64,000 bases of DNA from Tuwongella immobilis (lineage in GTDB: Bacteria > Planctomycetota > Planctomycetia > Gemmatales > Gemmataceae). The notes under the pieces are model-generated. The model saw only the letters and a program-made list of their open reading frames with translations. It was not told where the DNA came from and made no database searches. Position numbers and translations under genes: made by a program. The stretch's first letter is position 1, and each line of letters opens with the position of its first letter. Shown here piece by piece: positions 36,320-45,088 of the stretch. The DNA is taken from positions 3,262,920 to 3,326,919 of the forward strand of contig NZ_LR593887.1 of the NCBI RefSeq assembly GCF_901538355.1, read 5' to 3'.

Positions 36320-36351
36320 GCCCGCAAATGAGCCGATGTTCATTTGCGGGC
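36320..36351 (+). terminator. Perfect 12-bp hairpin between toroid gene and mutY
   Basis: GCCCGCAAATGA (36320-36331) pairs exactly with TCATTTGCGGGC (36340-36351) around an 8-base loop. It sits between two convergent genes and may serve both. T-runs on either side are weak. Confidence 0.55.
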
Positions 36352-36365
36352 TGTGTCGTTTGTGC

Positions 36366-37469
36366 TCAATCGAACAGCGACACCGATCGCCCATCGCTCC
36401 GAAGGCGTTGAATCAATTGACGTTGCGGAACACTGACTGGGTAGTTGGCCAATTCTTCCAAGCTCGTCCAAACTTGATTTTGATAGCCGATCGCCGCGAA
36501 CTCACCGGCTTCATGATCCGCCAGCCACGCAGCAAGCTGAATCCGATAGCGCGTGACACCGTGCCGCAATTCGTGAAATTGACAATCGAGTTTGGCGGTG
36601 ATTCCTTGTTCGGTCAACAATCGCCCGGCTGCCTGATCGTTCGATTCGTCGGTGGTTAACACGGTGCGTGGGAACTCCCACATGTCGGCCCAGCGTCCGG
36701 TCTTCGGGCGTTGCACCAGCAGCATTCGCCCAGCGCGGCGGAGGATGACGGCCACTTCCCGAACGGATTCAATCACTGTTGCGGTGGGTGCCATCGGAAT
36801 GCTGGCTTGTTCGCCAAGGTGGTTTGCCGCACAGAAGCTGGCGACAGGGCATTTGGAACAGGCTGGTGCGTCGGGAGTGCAGACCAGCGCACCAAGCTCC
36901 ATGAGCGCCTGATTGAAATCGCCGATGCGAGCGGTCGGCAAAATCCGCTCCGCCGTCTGCCAAAGCCACTTCTTGCCGGTCGTGTCTCGGGGATCATCTC
37001 GATATGCGAATAATCGAGACAGTACCCGAATGGTATTGGCTTCGACGATCGGGAGTCGGAGATCGAATGCCTGGGACAACACGGCCCCAAGAATGTATCG
37101 ACCGACACCGGGAAGTTCCTCCCAGGTTTTCGGGTCGCTCGGCAGACCATTTGTGGATAACGGCGCCAGTTGTTTCGCGGCTTGGTGCAAATGTTTGGCC
37201 CGACGATAGTAGCCTAGCCCTTCCCATTCGCGGAGTACAGTCTGTTCATCGGCGGCGGAAAGATCGTGAATCGTCGGGAATCGGCGAAGGAACCGCTCGA
37301 AGTGCGGAATCACCGTTTTGACTTGCGTTTGTTGCAGCATCACTTCGCTGACCCAGATTCGGTAGGCATCCCGATTGTCTCGCCAGGGCAAAATCCGCTG
37401 ATGGGCATCAAACCAAGCGAGGAGAGCGGTTGCGAATTCGGGGGCATCGGGGGTGGACATCAAATCCAT
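36366..37469 (-). CDS. mutY: A/G-specific adenine glycosylase
   Basis: MutY removes adenine mispaired with 8-oxoguanine. The 367-residue product has the catalytic-glutamate segment IWVSEVMLQQTQV, the helix-hairpin-helix EELPGVGRYILGA, the iron-sulfur cysteines C-x6-C-x2-C-x5-C in CTPDAPACSKCPVASFC, and a NUDIX-like C-terminal domain (REVAVILRRAGRMLLVQRP). The expected catalytic aspartate (LDGNVKRVL in E. coli, D138) is a glutamate here: LPIVEANTIRVLSR. The Met at 37469 was chosen; Met at 37460 (MSTPDAPEF) and one at 37532 are possible. It lies 93 bases downstream of the FHA gene on the same strand. Confidence 0.92.
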   Translation of the reverse strand: MDLMSTPDAPEFATALLAWFDAHQRILPWRDNRDAYRIWVSEVMLQQTQVKTVIPHFERFLRRFPTIHDLSAADEQTVLREWEGLGYYRRAKHLHQAAKQLAPLSTNGLPSDPKTWEELPGVGRYILGAVLSQAFDLRLPIVEANTIRVLSRLFAYRDDPRDTTGKKWLWQTAERILPTARIGDFNQALMELGALVCTPDAPACSKCPVASFCAANHLGEQASIPMAPTATVIESVREVAVILRRAGRMLLVQRPKTGRWADMWEFPRTVLTTDESNDQAAGRLLTEQGITAKLDCQFHELRHGVTRYRIQLAAWLADHEAGEFAAIGYQNQVWTSLEELANYPVSVPQRQLIQRLRSDGRSVSLFD

Positions 37470-37562
37470 GCTCGTCCAAGAAAAGGAAAACACAAGATCC
37501 CTGGCGAAGAGATCTTGTGTCGGGTTGAACATACCGGAGTCGAAATACTCGCGGAGACGCGA

Positions 37563-38294
37563 TTAGGTTCGACGGCGTTGCGTGTACAGTTTCAGAATAT
37601 CCGCTGCGACGTTGGAGTTCGCAACTTTGTCATCGGCTTTCGCGGCCGGTTTTTTGGCATCCGCGGTCGGATTCAACCCTGGCATCTCCATGACGGTGCT
37701 TCCTTCCGGAATTCCGTCTGCGGTCGGCGAGGGAGTATCGTCATCATCGCCCATTCCAAGCAGTAAGGCGGCGAGTCGTTCCGAATTCTGGCCGTCGGTC
37801 TCTTTGGATTCATCGCGGTTGAGCGCAGAATCATCGACCGTCGCGGCGACTGGTTTCGGTGCTGGTTTGGCTGCGGGTGCCACAGTCTTTGCTTCGGAAA
37901 CCACGGTTTCTTTTGCGGAAGCGGCAACCGTTTGCGATGCGGCGGCTTTGGCCGGAGTCGCCGGCATGCTCGGCTTGCTGTCCGATTGAACAACCGGCAC
38001 TTGAATCTGAATCCGGAACTCGAGTGGACCGACCTGCAGATAGTCTTGATCGTTGAGCAGAACTTCTCCGGAAATTTGCGATTTATTGACAAATGTCCCG
38101 TTGGTGCTGCCGAAATCCTTAATGAACACTTTGCCGTCGCGCTGAATGATGGCGCAATGCTGTTTGGAAATGACCTGACTGGCAGGACGGAGTTGGCACT
38201 TTTCGTCCCGACCGATGATAAACTCAGGAACACTAATGGGAATTTGCTTCCCTTGGTGAACCCCTTGGGCAACGATTAGATTAACCTTCATCAC
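37563..38294 (-). CDS. FHA-domain protein with Ala/Pro-rich linker
   Basis: FHA domains bind phosphothreonine peptides. The 243-residue product has the FHA core in residues 1-97: FIIGRDEKCQLRP, VISKQHCAIIQRDG, and DFGSTNGTFVN, with the phospho-binding Arg, Ser and Asn. The rest is a low-complexity Ala/Lys/Pro region (about 100-165), an acidic block (GMGDDDDTPS) and a short basic tail (LKLYTQRRRT). It is likely a phospho-signalling adaptor for a Ser/Thr kinase; no kinase is in the window. It precedes mutY on the same strand. Confidence 0.85.
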   Translation of the reverse strand: MMKVNLIVAQGVHQGKQIPISVPEFIIGRDEKCQLRPASQVISKQHCAIIQRDGKVFIKDFGSTNGTFVNKSQISGEVLLNDQDYLQVGPLEFRIQIQVPVVQSDSKPSMPATPAKAAASQTVAASAKETVVSEAKTVAPAAKPAPKPVAATVDDSALNRDESKETDGQNSERLAALLLGMGDDDDTPSPTADGIPEGSTVMEMPGLNPTADAKKPAAKADDKVANSNVAADILKLYTQRRRT

Positions 38295-38621
38295 ATGACC
38301 CCTTCTCCACGAAACCGATCGATCGGAAGGATTGTCGCGTTATCGACCCGAGCTGAGGTCAGAACCGCACATTCTTTCGCTCAGAGTATCGAAGACAAAC
38401 CAACCAATTCCTGTTCAGACTGGTGAAGTCGATTCGAAATCGACCTCGGGGATTGCGAGGTTCTTATCGGAACTGCCTCGGATAGACTTCGCCAATTCCG
38501 ACAAGTGGAATCACTGGAAATTCTTGCATTTCCCACGCACACTCACCCAGAGGCACACAAAGCCCTAGAATGAGATGGGATAAGAATCTCCACTGAAATT
38601 GTAAGCATTAAGGCAGCCGCC
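38295..38621. other. Intergenic region between FHA and lipoprotein genes
   Basis: This 327-base region separates two divergent genes and should contain both promoters. A small palindrome GTCGATT-cga-AATCGAC (38428-38444) could be a regulator site. An open frame of 78 codons here has no recognisable features and is not annotated. I see no convincing -35/-10 pair. Confidence 0.4.
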
Positions 38622-40157
38622 ATGCAACCGCATTACTCCCCAAATCCACAATCTCCAACCAGTTCCGTCCCCACTCATCGATTGATTTGGTCAATCGGGT
38701 GGGTTGGCGTTGTCCTCCTGGCGGGTTGTGAACAGCGAGTGGAGATGCCAGAACCAACGACTCCGACGCCGTTTGCCCAGCAAACCGTCTCCATCGCGTG
38801 TCCGGATGGTGTCGTCCGGACAGTATTGAATCAGCAGGGACGCATTTGGTCCCAGACACAAAAAGTGACCGTGAATATCCAACCGCGGAATTCGGCGAGT
38901 CGAACCGAAGCGGATATTCAGATCATCCGACCTTGGGAGATTAAGTCTTTTTCTACACAATCGGCAACGATTCCGCCAACTATTTTTGATCCTTCCAATC
39001 CGTTTCTTTGGTCCAGCCTGTTGCCGATCGTTCGAGATAAGATCCTGACTTGGAATCGGACGGTGGTTGCCATGCCGATTATCGGTGAAAGCTATGTGTG
39101 TGTATTTCGATCGGACTGGCTAAACGATCCGAATCACCAAGCGGCGTATTCGAAGAAAACGGGAAAGGCACTGTTACCACCGGAAACCTGGGAAGACTAT
39201 GCCCAGATTGCCGAATACTACGCGGAAGCGTTCAAAAAACCGAGTCTGCCCAGCCTCCCGATTCAAGTCGATGAATTGGATCGCGAATTCTATTCCGTTG
39301 CAAGCTGCTTCGACCGCCCCGCACGAACCGATTCCACGCGCAATCGCAGTGGCGAAGGAGACGTTTCAGCTGCCGAACAGTTTTCGTTCCACTTCCACCT
39401 GGATACTTTGGAGCCACGAATCAATCAACCGGCGTTTCGGGACGCCGTCGCGTGGTTTCAGCGGATTCAACCGCTGCGAGCGACCGCATCCGGAGAAGAT
39501 TCCAGCGAAGCCTTTCGGAACGGAACCGCTGTCCTTGCCTTGGTCAGTCTCGAAGCAGTGCATCGATTTTCTGCCCCCGATTCGCCGATTCGCGAACGAT
39601 TCGATTTCGTGAGGCTTCCCGGATCGACCTACTACTACGAGTTTACCACTCAAGTCAAAACCGAGTTGGCTCAGCAAGTCAATCGCGTCCCTTATTTGGG
39701 GGCTGGTGGTTGGCTTGGTGTGGTTCGTAAGGATTCTGCGGTGAGCAATGCCGCGTTCGACCTGCTCGCTTATCTGGGCAACCCCAACGATGCCGGGCCG
39801 CGCATTCTGCTCACCCCCGAATACGGTGCTGGGCCGTATCGATCTTCGCAAACGGATGCCATGAATCGTTCCTTCTGGGAAGGGTATCAATTGCGTAAGG
39901 ATGTCACTGCGCATCTGCAGGAAGCGCTTCGGCAGATGGTCCCCGCAGGCATCATCAACCCAGTGCTGCGGCTGCGAATCCAAGACGAGGATCAGTATCG
40001 GAAAGCGCTTACCGATATTCTTCCGAAGGTGATTCAAGAACGCCTACCGGCTCAACCCGCGCTCGACTCCGTCGCCAAACAGTGGGCGGCCATCGCCGGA
40101 AAACGGCCGAAAGAAGAATTCCGGCAAGAAATCCGCACGAGTCTGAATCTGCGATAA
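38622..40157 (+). CDS. Solute-binding-protein-like lipoprotein
   Basis: The 511-residue product has an N-terminal signal with lipobox VVLLAGC (Cys36), then a periplasmic-binding-protein type 2 fold: DIQIIRPWEIKSF, VVAMPIIGESYVCVFRSDWL, PPETWEDYAQIAEYY, and GTAVLALVSLEAVHRF. This pattern matches extracellular sugar-binding proteins (SBP_bac_1 group). No permease or ATPase gene is adjacent, so its transporter partner is not known. The last 114 bases overlap the 3' end of the subtilase gene on the other strand. Confidence 0.75.
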   Translation: MQPHYSPNPQSPTSSVPTHRLIWSIGWVGVVLLAGCEQRVEMPEPTTPTPFAQQTVSIACPDGVVRTVLNQQGRIWSQTQKVTVNIQPRNSASRTEADIQIIRPWEIKSFSTQSATIPPTIFDPSNPFLWSSLLPIVRDKILTWNRTVVAMPIIGESYVCVFRSDWLNDPNHQAAYSKKTGKALLPPETWEDYAQIAEYYAEAFKKPSLPSLPIQVDELDREFYSVASCFDRPARTDSTRNRSGEGDVSAAEQFSFHFHLDTLEPRINQPAFRDAVAWFQRIQPLRATASGEDSSEAFRNGTAVLALVSLEAVHRFSAPDSPIRERFDFVRLPGSTYYYEFTTQVKTELAQQVNRVPYLGAGGWLGVVRKDSAVSNAAFDLLAYLGNPNDAGPRILLTPEYGAGPYRSSQTDAMNRSFWEGYQLRKDVTAHLQEALRQMVPAGIINPVLRLRIQDEDQYRKALTDILPKVIQERLPAQPALDSVAKQWAAIAGKRPKEEFRQEIRTSLNLR

Positions 40158-41456
40158 TCCAGTCGCAAAAGACGATAATCGAGCGGGATCGGGGAGCCGC
40201 GCCGGGGAACGGGACGGAAAGCTCGCATGAGCGTCCCGGCACGACCGCACAAAGTCCGCCTGGCGACCTGCCGGGACAGCCGCACGCCACAGTGCCGCCA
40301 ATCCTGCGATCTGCGGCGCGGCGGCGGACGTTCCACCGAACGGCTCCAACCGCGCGGAGAGCGGCACCGGGACGACAGCCACCAACTCCGGCTTGTGGTC
40401 CCGCGACGTGCCGATTCCGCTATACGGAACCCGCTCACCGGAAGAATCGACGGCACCGACTGCAATTACCCGTGGATGATCGCCTGGGAATGCGAGACTA
40501 CCACGCGGGTGATGGTGCTCCAGTTCGCCGCCCAACGCCACCAGTCGAAATCGAACGGGTTTCAGTGGCGAAGCATGCCGATGTGCTGGAACCATCGCAC
40601 GAATTCCATATTCATGATCCGATTGCGCTCGCCAACGAATCGACAATCCGGGCAAATCGCGGGCCGGAATCGCAAACCGCTCCACGGCAACGGGTTGCGA
40701 TGTCGTCGAATCGATCACCTCGAATTCCGGCAACGATTGCGCGTTCGACTGCGATAGCGCCACGCACTCCACCCCCACCGGGCCAGCATTCCAGGGATAA
40801 AAGTCATTGATGGAATCCAGTTGGTCAGGATTCCAATGATGGCAGCCGTCGGCATTGGGCTGCAACTCCCCATGCCAATGGCGTTCGGCGAGATTGCCGA
40901 TCGATGCCACCATCCAGACCGAATTTGTCGGATCTTCCGATCGGAGCAGACGTTGCAACTGCTGATGGATCGCACCGCCGCCCTGCCCATCCGACCACGC
41001 TGGCATCACCACCGAACAGCTGATGATGCTGGCCTGCTGCGCCACGGCCCACTGCACTGCCGCAAGAAACCGATCGGGCTGATTCGGTTCCCAATTCGCC
41101 AACAGAATCTCGGCATCTGGCGCGATGCGATGAATCAGTTCTGCACACAAAAGACCATGTGGGCTGGAGGTTGGCTCTAAGTTGCCATCGCGCCGAAACG
41201 ATTGCGTGACAACGGTTTGCGGTAATTCTCGGCCTAAATGTTGGCGATATCCGCGAAAGCTGGAGTCGAGAACCGCCACACGAATTCCCTGCCCGGTGAA
41301 TCGCTTCGCATGCCAATCTGGAACATTCAGACGATCGATCCATTCGGGAATGTCATGATTCCGATGTTTGGGCGTGGATTGTTGCGCACGACTGGGCGCG
41401 ACCAGGAACCAACTGCCAAGCGGAATCAAAGCGAGTCCGATGATCCAACCGCGCAT
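40044..41456 (-). CDS. Secreted subtilisin-like serine protease (S8)
   Basis: The 470-residue product has a signal peptide (MRGWIIGLALIPLGSWFLV, cleavage near APSRAQ), then a subtilase domain with the catalytic triad visible: Asp in VAVLDSSFRGY, His in SSPHGLLCAEL, and Ser in FGGTSAAAPQIAGLAAL. The oxyanion Asn is in ASIGNLAERH. About 160 residues lie between the Asn and the Ser, including a strand-rich insert. The start was placed at Met41 of the long frame, which gives the signal peptide. It is downstream of metK on the same strand with 155 bases between, and overlaps the lipoprotein gene convergently by 114 bases. Confidence 0.8.
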   Translation of the reverse strand: MRGWIIGLALIPLGSWFLVAPSRAQQSTPKHRNHDIPEWIDRLNVPDWHAKRFTGQGIRVAVLDSSFRGYRQHLGRELPQTVVTQSFRRDGNLEPTSSPHGLLCAELIHRIAPDAEILLANWEPNQPDRFLAAVQWAVAQQASIISCSVVMPAWSDGQGGGAIHQQLQRLLRSEDPTNSVWMVASIGNLAERHWHGELQPNADGCHHWNPDQLDSINDFYPWNAGPVGVECVALSQSNAQSLPEFEVIDSTTSQPVAVERFAIPARDLPGLSIRWRAQSDHEYGIRAMVPAHRHASPLKPVRFRLVALGGELEHHHPRGSLAFPGDHPRVIAVGAVDSSGERVPYSGIGTSRDHKPELVAVVPVPLSARLEPFGGTSAAAPQIAGLAALWRAAVPAGRQADFVRSCRDAHASFPSRSPARLPDPARLSSFATGLSQIQTRADFLPEFFFRPFSGDGRPLFGDGVERGLSR

Positions 41457-41611
41457 GCGATGACTCCGCAAGTTCCGAAACAATCCGGTAACGGTTTCGA
41501 TCGGAATGCGTGGGAAGATCGATTCGCGGAATTCAATGCGAACAACCCGCATCACCGGAAGCGGAGTTCCGGTCACACGGGTTGTAGGAGTGATTCAGAT
41601 TCCGAGCGGGA

Positions 41612-42865
41612 TTACAGCCCGGCATCCGCCTTCAATGCAGCGGCCTTGTCGGTCTTTTCCCAGGAGAATTCGCTCGCGGGCCGACCAAAGTGACCATGTC
41701 GGGCCGAATTGTGATAGATCGGCCGACGCAGATCCAACGATTCGATAATTCCCTTGGGTGTCAGTTGGAAGTGCTTGCGAATCAGGTCGACCAACTTGCT
41801 CTCGGTCAGCGTCGGAATCAGCGTGCCCGAGGTATTCACCCAGATATTCAGCGGATCGGGGTGGCCGATGGCATACGACAGCTGCACTTCGCACTGCGTG
41901 GCCAGCCCAGCGGCGACGATGTTCTTGGCGATATACCGAGCGATATACGCGGCCGAACGATCGACCTTCGTGGGATCTTTGCCGCTGAACGCCCCACCGC
42001 CGTGCCGACCACGACCGCCGTAGGTGTCGACGATGATCTTGCGTCCGGTGAGACCGCAGTCGCCGTGCGGACCACCAATCAGAAAGACGCCAGTCGGATT
42101 GATGTAGACGAAAATATCATGTTCGCCCATGGCCGGAGTCGGTTCATCGGGCTTCATCATCACCAGATTGCCCTTGAGCAGATTCAAATGCTCGGCTTCG
42201 ATCGTGGGACGGATGAGATGATCGATGATTTGCTGCCGCGCTTCGTGGGAAAAGGCGTCCGAACTGCCCTTCTTCACCAGCACCGATTCATCATGCTGGG
42301 TCGAAAGCACGATGGTATGAATGCGGTGCGGGGTTCCATCTGCATGGTATTCCACCGTCACCTGACTCTTGGCATCCGGTCGCAGGAACGGAAGCTTGCC
42401 CGAACGACGCAACTTCGCGTGATTTTCGACCAAGCGGTGCGACAATTGAATGGGCAACGGCATGAGATCCTGCGTTTCGTTGCAGGCGAAGCCGAACATC
42501 ATCCCTTGATCGCCCGCGCCACCGACATCCACGCCTTGGGCAATGTCGGCGGATTGCGCGTGCAGATAGCTATGGATGGTGCAGGTGTCGGCAGCGAAGC
42601 CGATTTTCGGATCGGTGTAGCCAATCTCGCGGATCGTGTCTCGAACGAGCTTTTCAACCACCGGGTAGGAAAGATCCGCACTCGTGGTGATTTCCCCCGC
42701 GACAACCACCAAATCCGTCGTCACCAGCGTTTCGCACGCAACGCGACTTTTGGGGTCTGCTCGGAGACAATGGTCCAGAATCGCATCGCTAATTTGATCG
42801 GAAACCTTGTCGGGGTGTCCCATCGAAACGGATTCACTGGTGAACAGATAGCGGTCCGCACTCAC
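41612..42865 (-). CDS. metK: S-adenosylmethionine synthase
   Basis: MetK makes S-adenosylmethionine from methionine and ATP. The 417-residue product has [32 protein letters not shown], the KGxxD region ([18 protein letters not shown]) and the GGAFSGKD phosphate loop. The start is a GTG at 42865, preceded by AGGAAGGA with 7-base spacing; an ATG at 42964 would add 33 unrelated residues. It lies 108 bases downstream of the phosphohexomutase gene on the same strand. Confidence 0.96.
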   Translation of the reverse strand: MSADRYLFTSESVSMGHPDKVSDQISDAILDHCLRADPKSRVACETLVTTDLVVVAGEITTSADLSYPVVEKLVRDTIREIGYTDPKIGFAADTCTIHSYLHAQSADIAQGVDVGGAGDQGMMFGFACNETQDLMPLPIQLSHRLVENHAKLRRSGKLPFLRPDAKSQVTVEYHADGTPHRIHTIVLSTQHDESVLVKKGSSDAFSHEARQQIIDHLIRPTIEAEHLNLLKGNLVMMKPDEPTPAMGEHDIFVYINPTGVFLIGGPHGDCGLTGRKIIVDTYGGRGRHGGGAFSGKDPTKVDRSAAYIARYIAKNIVAAGLATQCEVQLSYAIGHPDPLNIWVNTSGTLIPTLTESKLVDLIRKHFQLTPKGIIESLDLRRPIYHNSARHGHFGRPASEFSWEKTDKAAALKADAGL

Positions 42866-42973
42866 GACAATATCCTTCCTAGGCAAGTTTGATCGAGCCG
42901 ATCCGAAGCGATATTGTAGGAATTCAGGATTGGCATCGCAATACCGGGCATTCTGCGGTTTCACTCCCAGGGC

Positions 42974-44347
42974 TTACTCCAAGACATCTCGGAAGATGCG
43001 CTGCGTCGCTTCGCAAAGAGAGGTCACGCTCGCATCCGTGGGCGATTCCGCAATAATGCGAACAATTGGCTCCGTGTTACTGGGACGAACATGCAGCCAC
43101 TGATCGGGCCAAGCGATGCGCACGCCGTCGGTTCGGTCGATCTGTGCCACCGTCTGAAACGATCGCACCAGTTGCTCGGCGACGGCGGGCCATCGATCCA
43201 ACGGCAAGTCTACCTTGAGTTTGCGCATCGTGTAGCGTGGCAGTTGCAACACGGCGTCGCTTAACGATTGCCGATGTCGCGCAAGATGCTCGAGAATCAG
43301 TCCCATTCCGATAAACGGATCGCGCACCCAGCCGATTCGTGGGTCAATGACACCGCCATTTCCCTCTCCGCCGATGAGCGCGCTTTCGGAACGAATGCGC
43401 TCGACGACGTTGGCCTCGCCCACGGCCGTGCGAATCAGCTTCAGCCCCGCTCGATGGGCGATATCCTCCAACACTCGCGAGGTTGACATATTGATGACAA
43501 TCGGTCCGGTCGAACTTCCCGCGTCCTGCTCGATGCGCGATTGGACGGCGAGCGCCAGGGTCAACTCTTCGCTCAAACAAACGCCTTTAGACGAGATTAA
43601 TGCCAAACGATCGGCATCCGGATCGAGGACGAATCCGAGATCGGCTTGTTCTGCGGCGACTCGTGGAGCCAACTCAACGAGGTGAGCGGGAGTCGGTTCC
43701 GGCGGATGCACGAAATCGCCGTCCGGCTCGGTGCCCACAGGAATGACATCGCAGCCGAGTTCCGACAGCAATGCGATGGCGAGCGGCCCCCCAGCACCGC
43801 CGTTGGTGTCGAGCAAAACCCGAAATTCCGCCTGGCGAATCAAATCGCGATTGAGATATTGCAACACGCGTTGAAGGTGTTCTTCTTCCATGCCGCGAAG
43901 TTCGGTTTCGTTGCCGATGCCATCCCAAGCGACGTGTGGGTCGGAATCGGCATAATAGGCACGCTCGATGATTCGGCCCTGATCTGCCGGCAACACCGCA
44001 CCATCTGCGCCAAATAGTTTCAACCCGTTCCAGGGTGCGGGGTTATGGCTGGCAGTGATTTGAATGGCCCCACTGGCGCCGCGCGCACGCACCAACACGC
44101 CGCACGTGGGTGTGGGAACGATGCCAATATCCTCGACGTGGCAACCGCTGGCTTGCAGTCCGGCAATCACCGCATGGCGCAGCATTCGTCCCGATGGGCG
44201 AGAGTCACGACCGACCAGGACAACACCGGGATAGCAATGTTGCCCAAACGCACGCGCAAACCGAGTCGCCACCTCAGGGGTAAGAGCGGAGCCAACGATT
44301 CCGCGAATCCCGGACACACTGACAATCAATCCACTGGAATCGGCCAT
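42974..44347 (-). CDS. Phosphoglucosamine/phosphomannomutase-family enzyme
   Basis: The 457-residue product is an alpha-D-phosphohexomutase. It has SGIRGIVGSALTPE, the phosphoserine loop QITASHNPAPWNGLK, the metal loop LDPDADRLALI, a sugar-binding loop GGEGNGGVIDPR, and the phosphate-binding RPSNTEPIVRII. The GGEGNGG loop is seen in both phosphoglucosamine and phosphomannose enzymes, so GlmM or ManB activity cannot be chosen. Products feed cell-wall amino sugars or GDP-mannose. It is followed by metK and preceded by the tRNA-Met region. Confidence 0.88.
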   Translation of the reverse strand: MADSSGLIVSVSGIRGIVGSALTPEVATRFARAFGQHCYPGVVLVGRDSRPSGRMLRHAVIAGLQASGCHVEDIGIVPTPTCGVLVRARGASGAIQITASHNPAPWNGLKLFGADGAVLPADQGRIIERAYYADSDPHVAWDGIGNETELRGMEEEHLQRVLQYLNRDLIRQAEFRVLLDTNGGAGGPLAIALLSELGCDVIPVGTEPDGDFVHPPEPTPAHLVELAPRVAAEQADLGFVLDPDADRLALISSKGVCLSEELTLALAVQSRIEQDAGSSTGPIVINMSTSRVLEDIAHRAGLKLIRTAVGEANVVERIRSESALIGGEGNGGVIDPRIGWVRDPFIGMGLILEHLARHRQSLSDAVLQLPRYTMRKLKVDLPLDRWPAVAEQLVRSFQTVAQIDRTDGVRIAWPDQWLHVRPSNTEPIVRIIAESPTDASVTSLCEATQRIFRDVLE

Positions 44348-44471
44348 ACCACCTACCCTCCTTGCGCGAATTCTCCGACCGCGGTATTGTGACGAGAAAG
44401 ATGGGTTTCTCGCAAGGTGGATTCCAATTGGACCAGGCTGCGGGATGATTTCGAGAGCATTGCGATCAACG

Positions 44472-44505
44472 AAAAAATCACCATTCGTCCGAAGACAAAT
44501 GGTGA
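44472..44505 (-). terminator. Rho-independent terminator of tRNA-fMet copy 1
   Basis: On the minus strand, TCACCATT-x-GTC pairs with GAC-x-AATGGTGA across a TTCG loop, followed by six T residues (44472-44477). It starts 7 bases after the tRNA 3' end. Stem arms are 44478-44489 and 44494-44505. Confidence 0.85.
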
Positions 44506-44512
44506 CTTTGAG

Positions 44513-44586
44513 TTGCGGCGACAGGATTCGAACCTATGACCTCCAGGTTATGAGCCTGGCGAGCTAACCAACTGCTCCACGCCGCG
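44513..44586 (-). tRNA. Initiator tRNA-fMet (CAT), copy 1
   Basis: 74-base cloverleaf with anticodon CAT in loop CTCATAA. Initiator marks: unpaired C1 opposite A72, and A11-U24 in the D stem. The anticodon stem is CCAGG/CCTGG, so the three pairs next to the loop read A-U, G-C, G-C instead of three G-C pairs. The T stem has a G-U pair (ATAGG/CCTGT). CCA is not encoded. Nearly identical to copy 2, with one base difference. Confidence 0.95.
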
Positions 44587-44621
44587 ATCCAGTTTGTGAG
44601 CGTTTGTCACTCACTTCCCAT

Positions 44622-44650
44622 ATCTTAACGCACCGAGTCCGAGTTGGGAA
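44622..44650 (-). promoter_or_regulatory. Putative promoter of tRNA-fMet copy 1
   Basis: On the minus strand, TTCCCA (44645-44650) and TAAGAT (44622-44627) are 17 bases apart. The expected transcript leader contains a hairpin at 44596-44614 (7 pairs, loop ACAAA) directly before the tRNA. Confidence 0.5.
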
Positions 44651-44737
44651 GGCGAGATTCCGAGAGATTTCGCCGCGATCGTGGAATTTCGGCAATCACG
44701 GAAATGGCACCATCGCGGATCAGTCGGCAACGCGTGT

Positions 44738-44785
44738 AAAAACGAAGCAACCGTGATATTCTTCCAATGAAGAACACCACGGTTG
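44738..44785 (-). terminator. Terminator of tRNA-fMet copy 2
   Basis: On the minus strand a 17-base stem (44769-44785 with 44748-44764, a few G-T pairs) with a short loop is followed by CTTCG and five T residues. It begins 4 bases past the tRNA 3' end. Confidence 0.75.
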
Positions 44786-44788
44786 AAG

Positions 44789-44862
44789 TTGCGGCGACAG
44801 GATTCGAACCTGTGACCTCCAGGTTATGAGCCTGGCGAGCTAACCAACTGCTCCACGCCGCG
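44789..44862 (-). tRNA. Initiator tRNA-fMet (CAT), copy 2
   Basis: Same 74-base structure as copy 1: C1 opposite A72, A11-U24, anticodon CAT, stem CCAGG/CCTGG. It differs from copy 1 by one base in the T stem, which here is fully Watson-Crick (ACAGG/CCTGT). CCA is not encoded. It has its own promoter and terminator. Confidence 0.95.
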
Positions 44863-44898
44863 ATCCAGTTTGTGAGCGTTTGTCACTCACTTCCCAGG

Positions 44899-44926
44899 AT
44901 TATAACGGCTCCAGACCGACTGGGAA
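44899..44926 (-). promoter_or_regulatory. Putative promoter of tRNA-fMet copy 2
   Basis: On the minus strand, TTCCCA (44921-44926) and a perfect TATAAT (44899-44904) are 16 bases apart. The leader hairpin (44872-44890) is identical to that of copy 1. Confidence 0.6.
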
Positions 44927-45088
44927 GACGAGATTCTTGCAGAACCGCGATTTCCTGGGAGGTTCGATTTCGACGGGGGAATTTCGAGTTTCGGTTTCTG
45001 CAACGCGATCACCGGGGTTTCCGAATCCGATTTCGGGACATAATACCAGCAATTGGATTCGCATCGTTCATCCGCATCGAGAGTGGGT

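Larger units (their letters stand above)
44511..44896 (-). repeat. Tandem duplication of initiator tRNA unit (110 bases, offset 276)
   Basis: Bases 44511-44620 and 44787-44896 are identical except for one base in the T stem. The repeated unit covers the tRNA and its leader hairpin but stops just before the -10 box; the promoters and terminators differ. The direct repeat is visible by eye. Confidence 0.9.

Noticed and set aside
38332-38568. 78-codon plus-strand frame in the FHA-lipoprotein intergenic region
   Set aside because: No signal, helix or repeat, no ribosome site seen, and it sits where two promoters are expected.
44511-44896. The tRNA repeat as an integration site of a mobile element
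   Set aside because: No integrase, no attachment-type repeat beyond the tRNA unit and no foreign genes nearby; a simple local duplication explains it.
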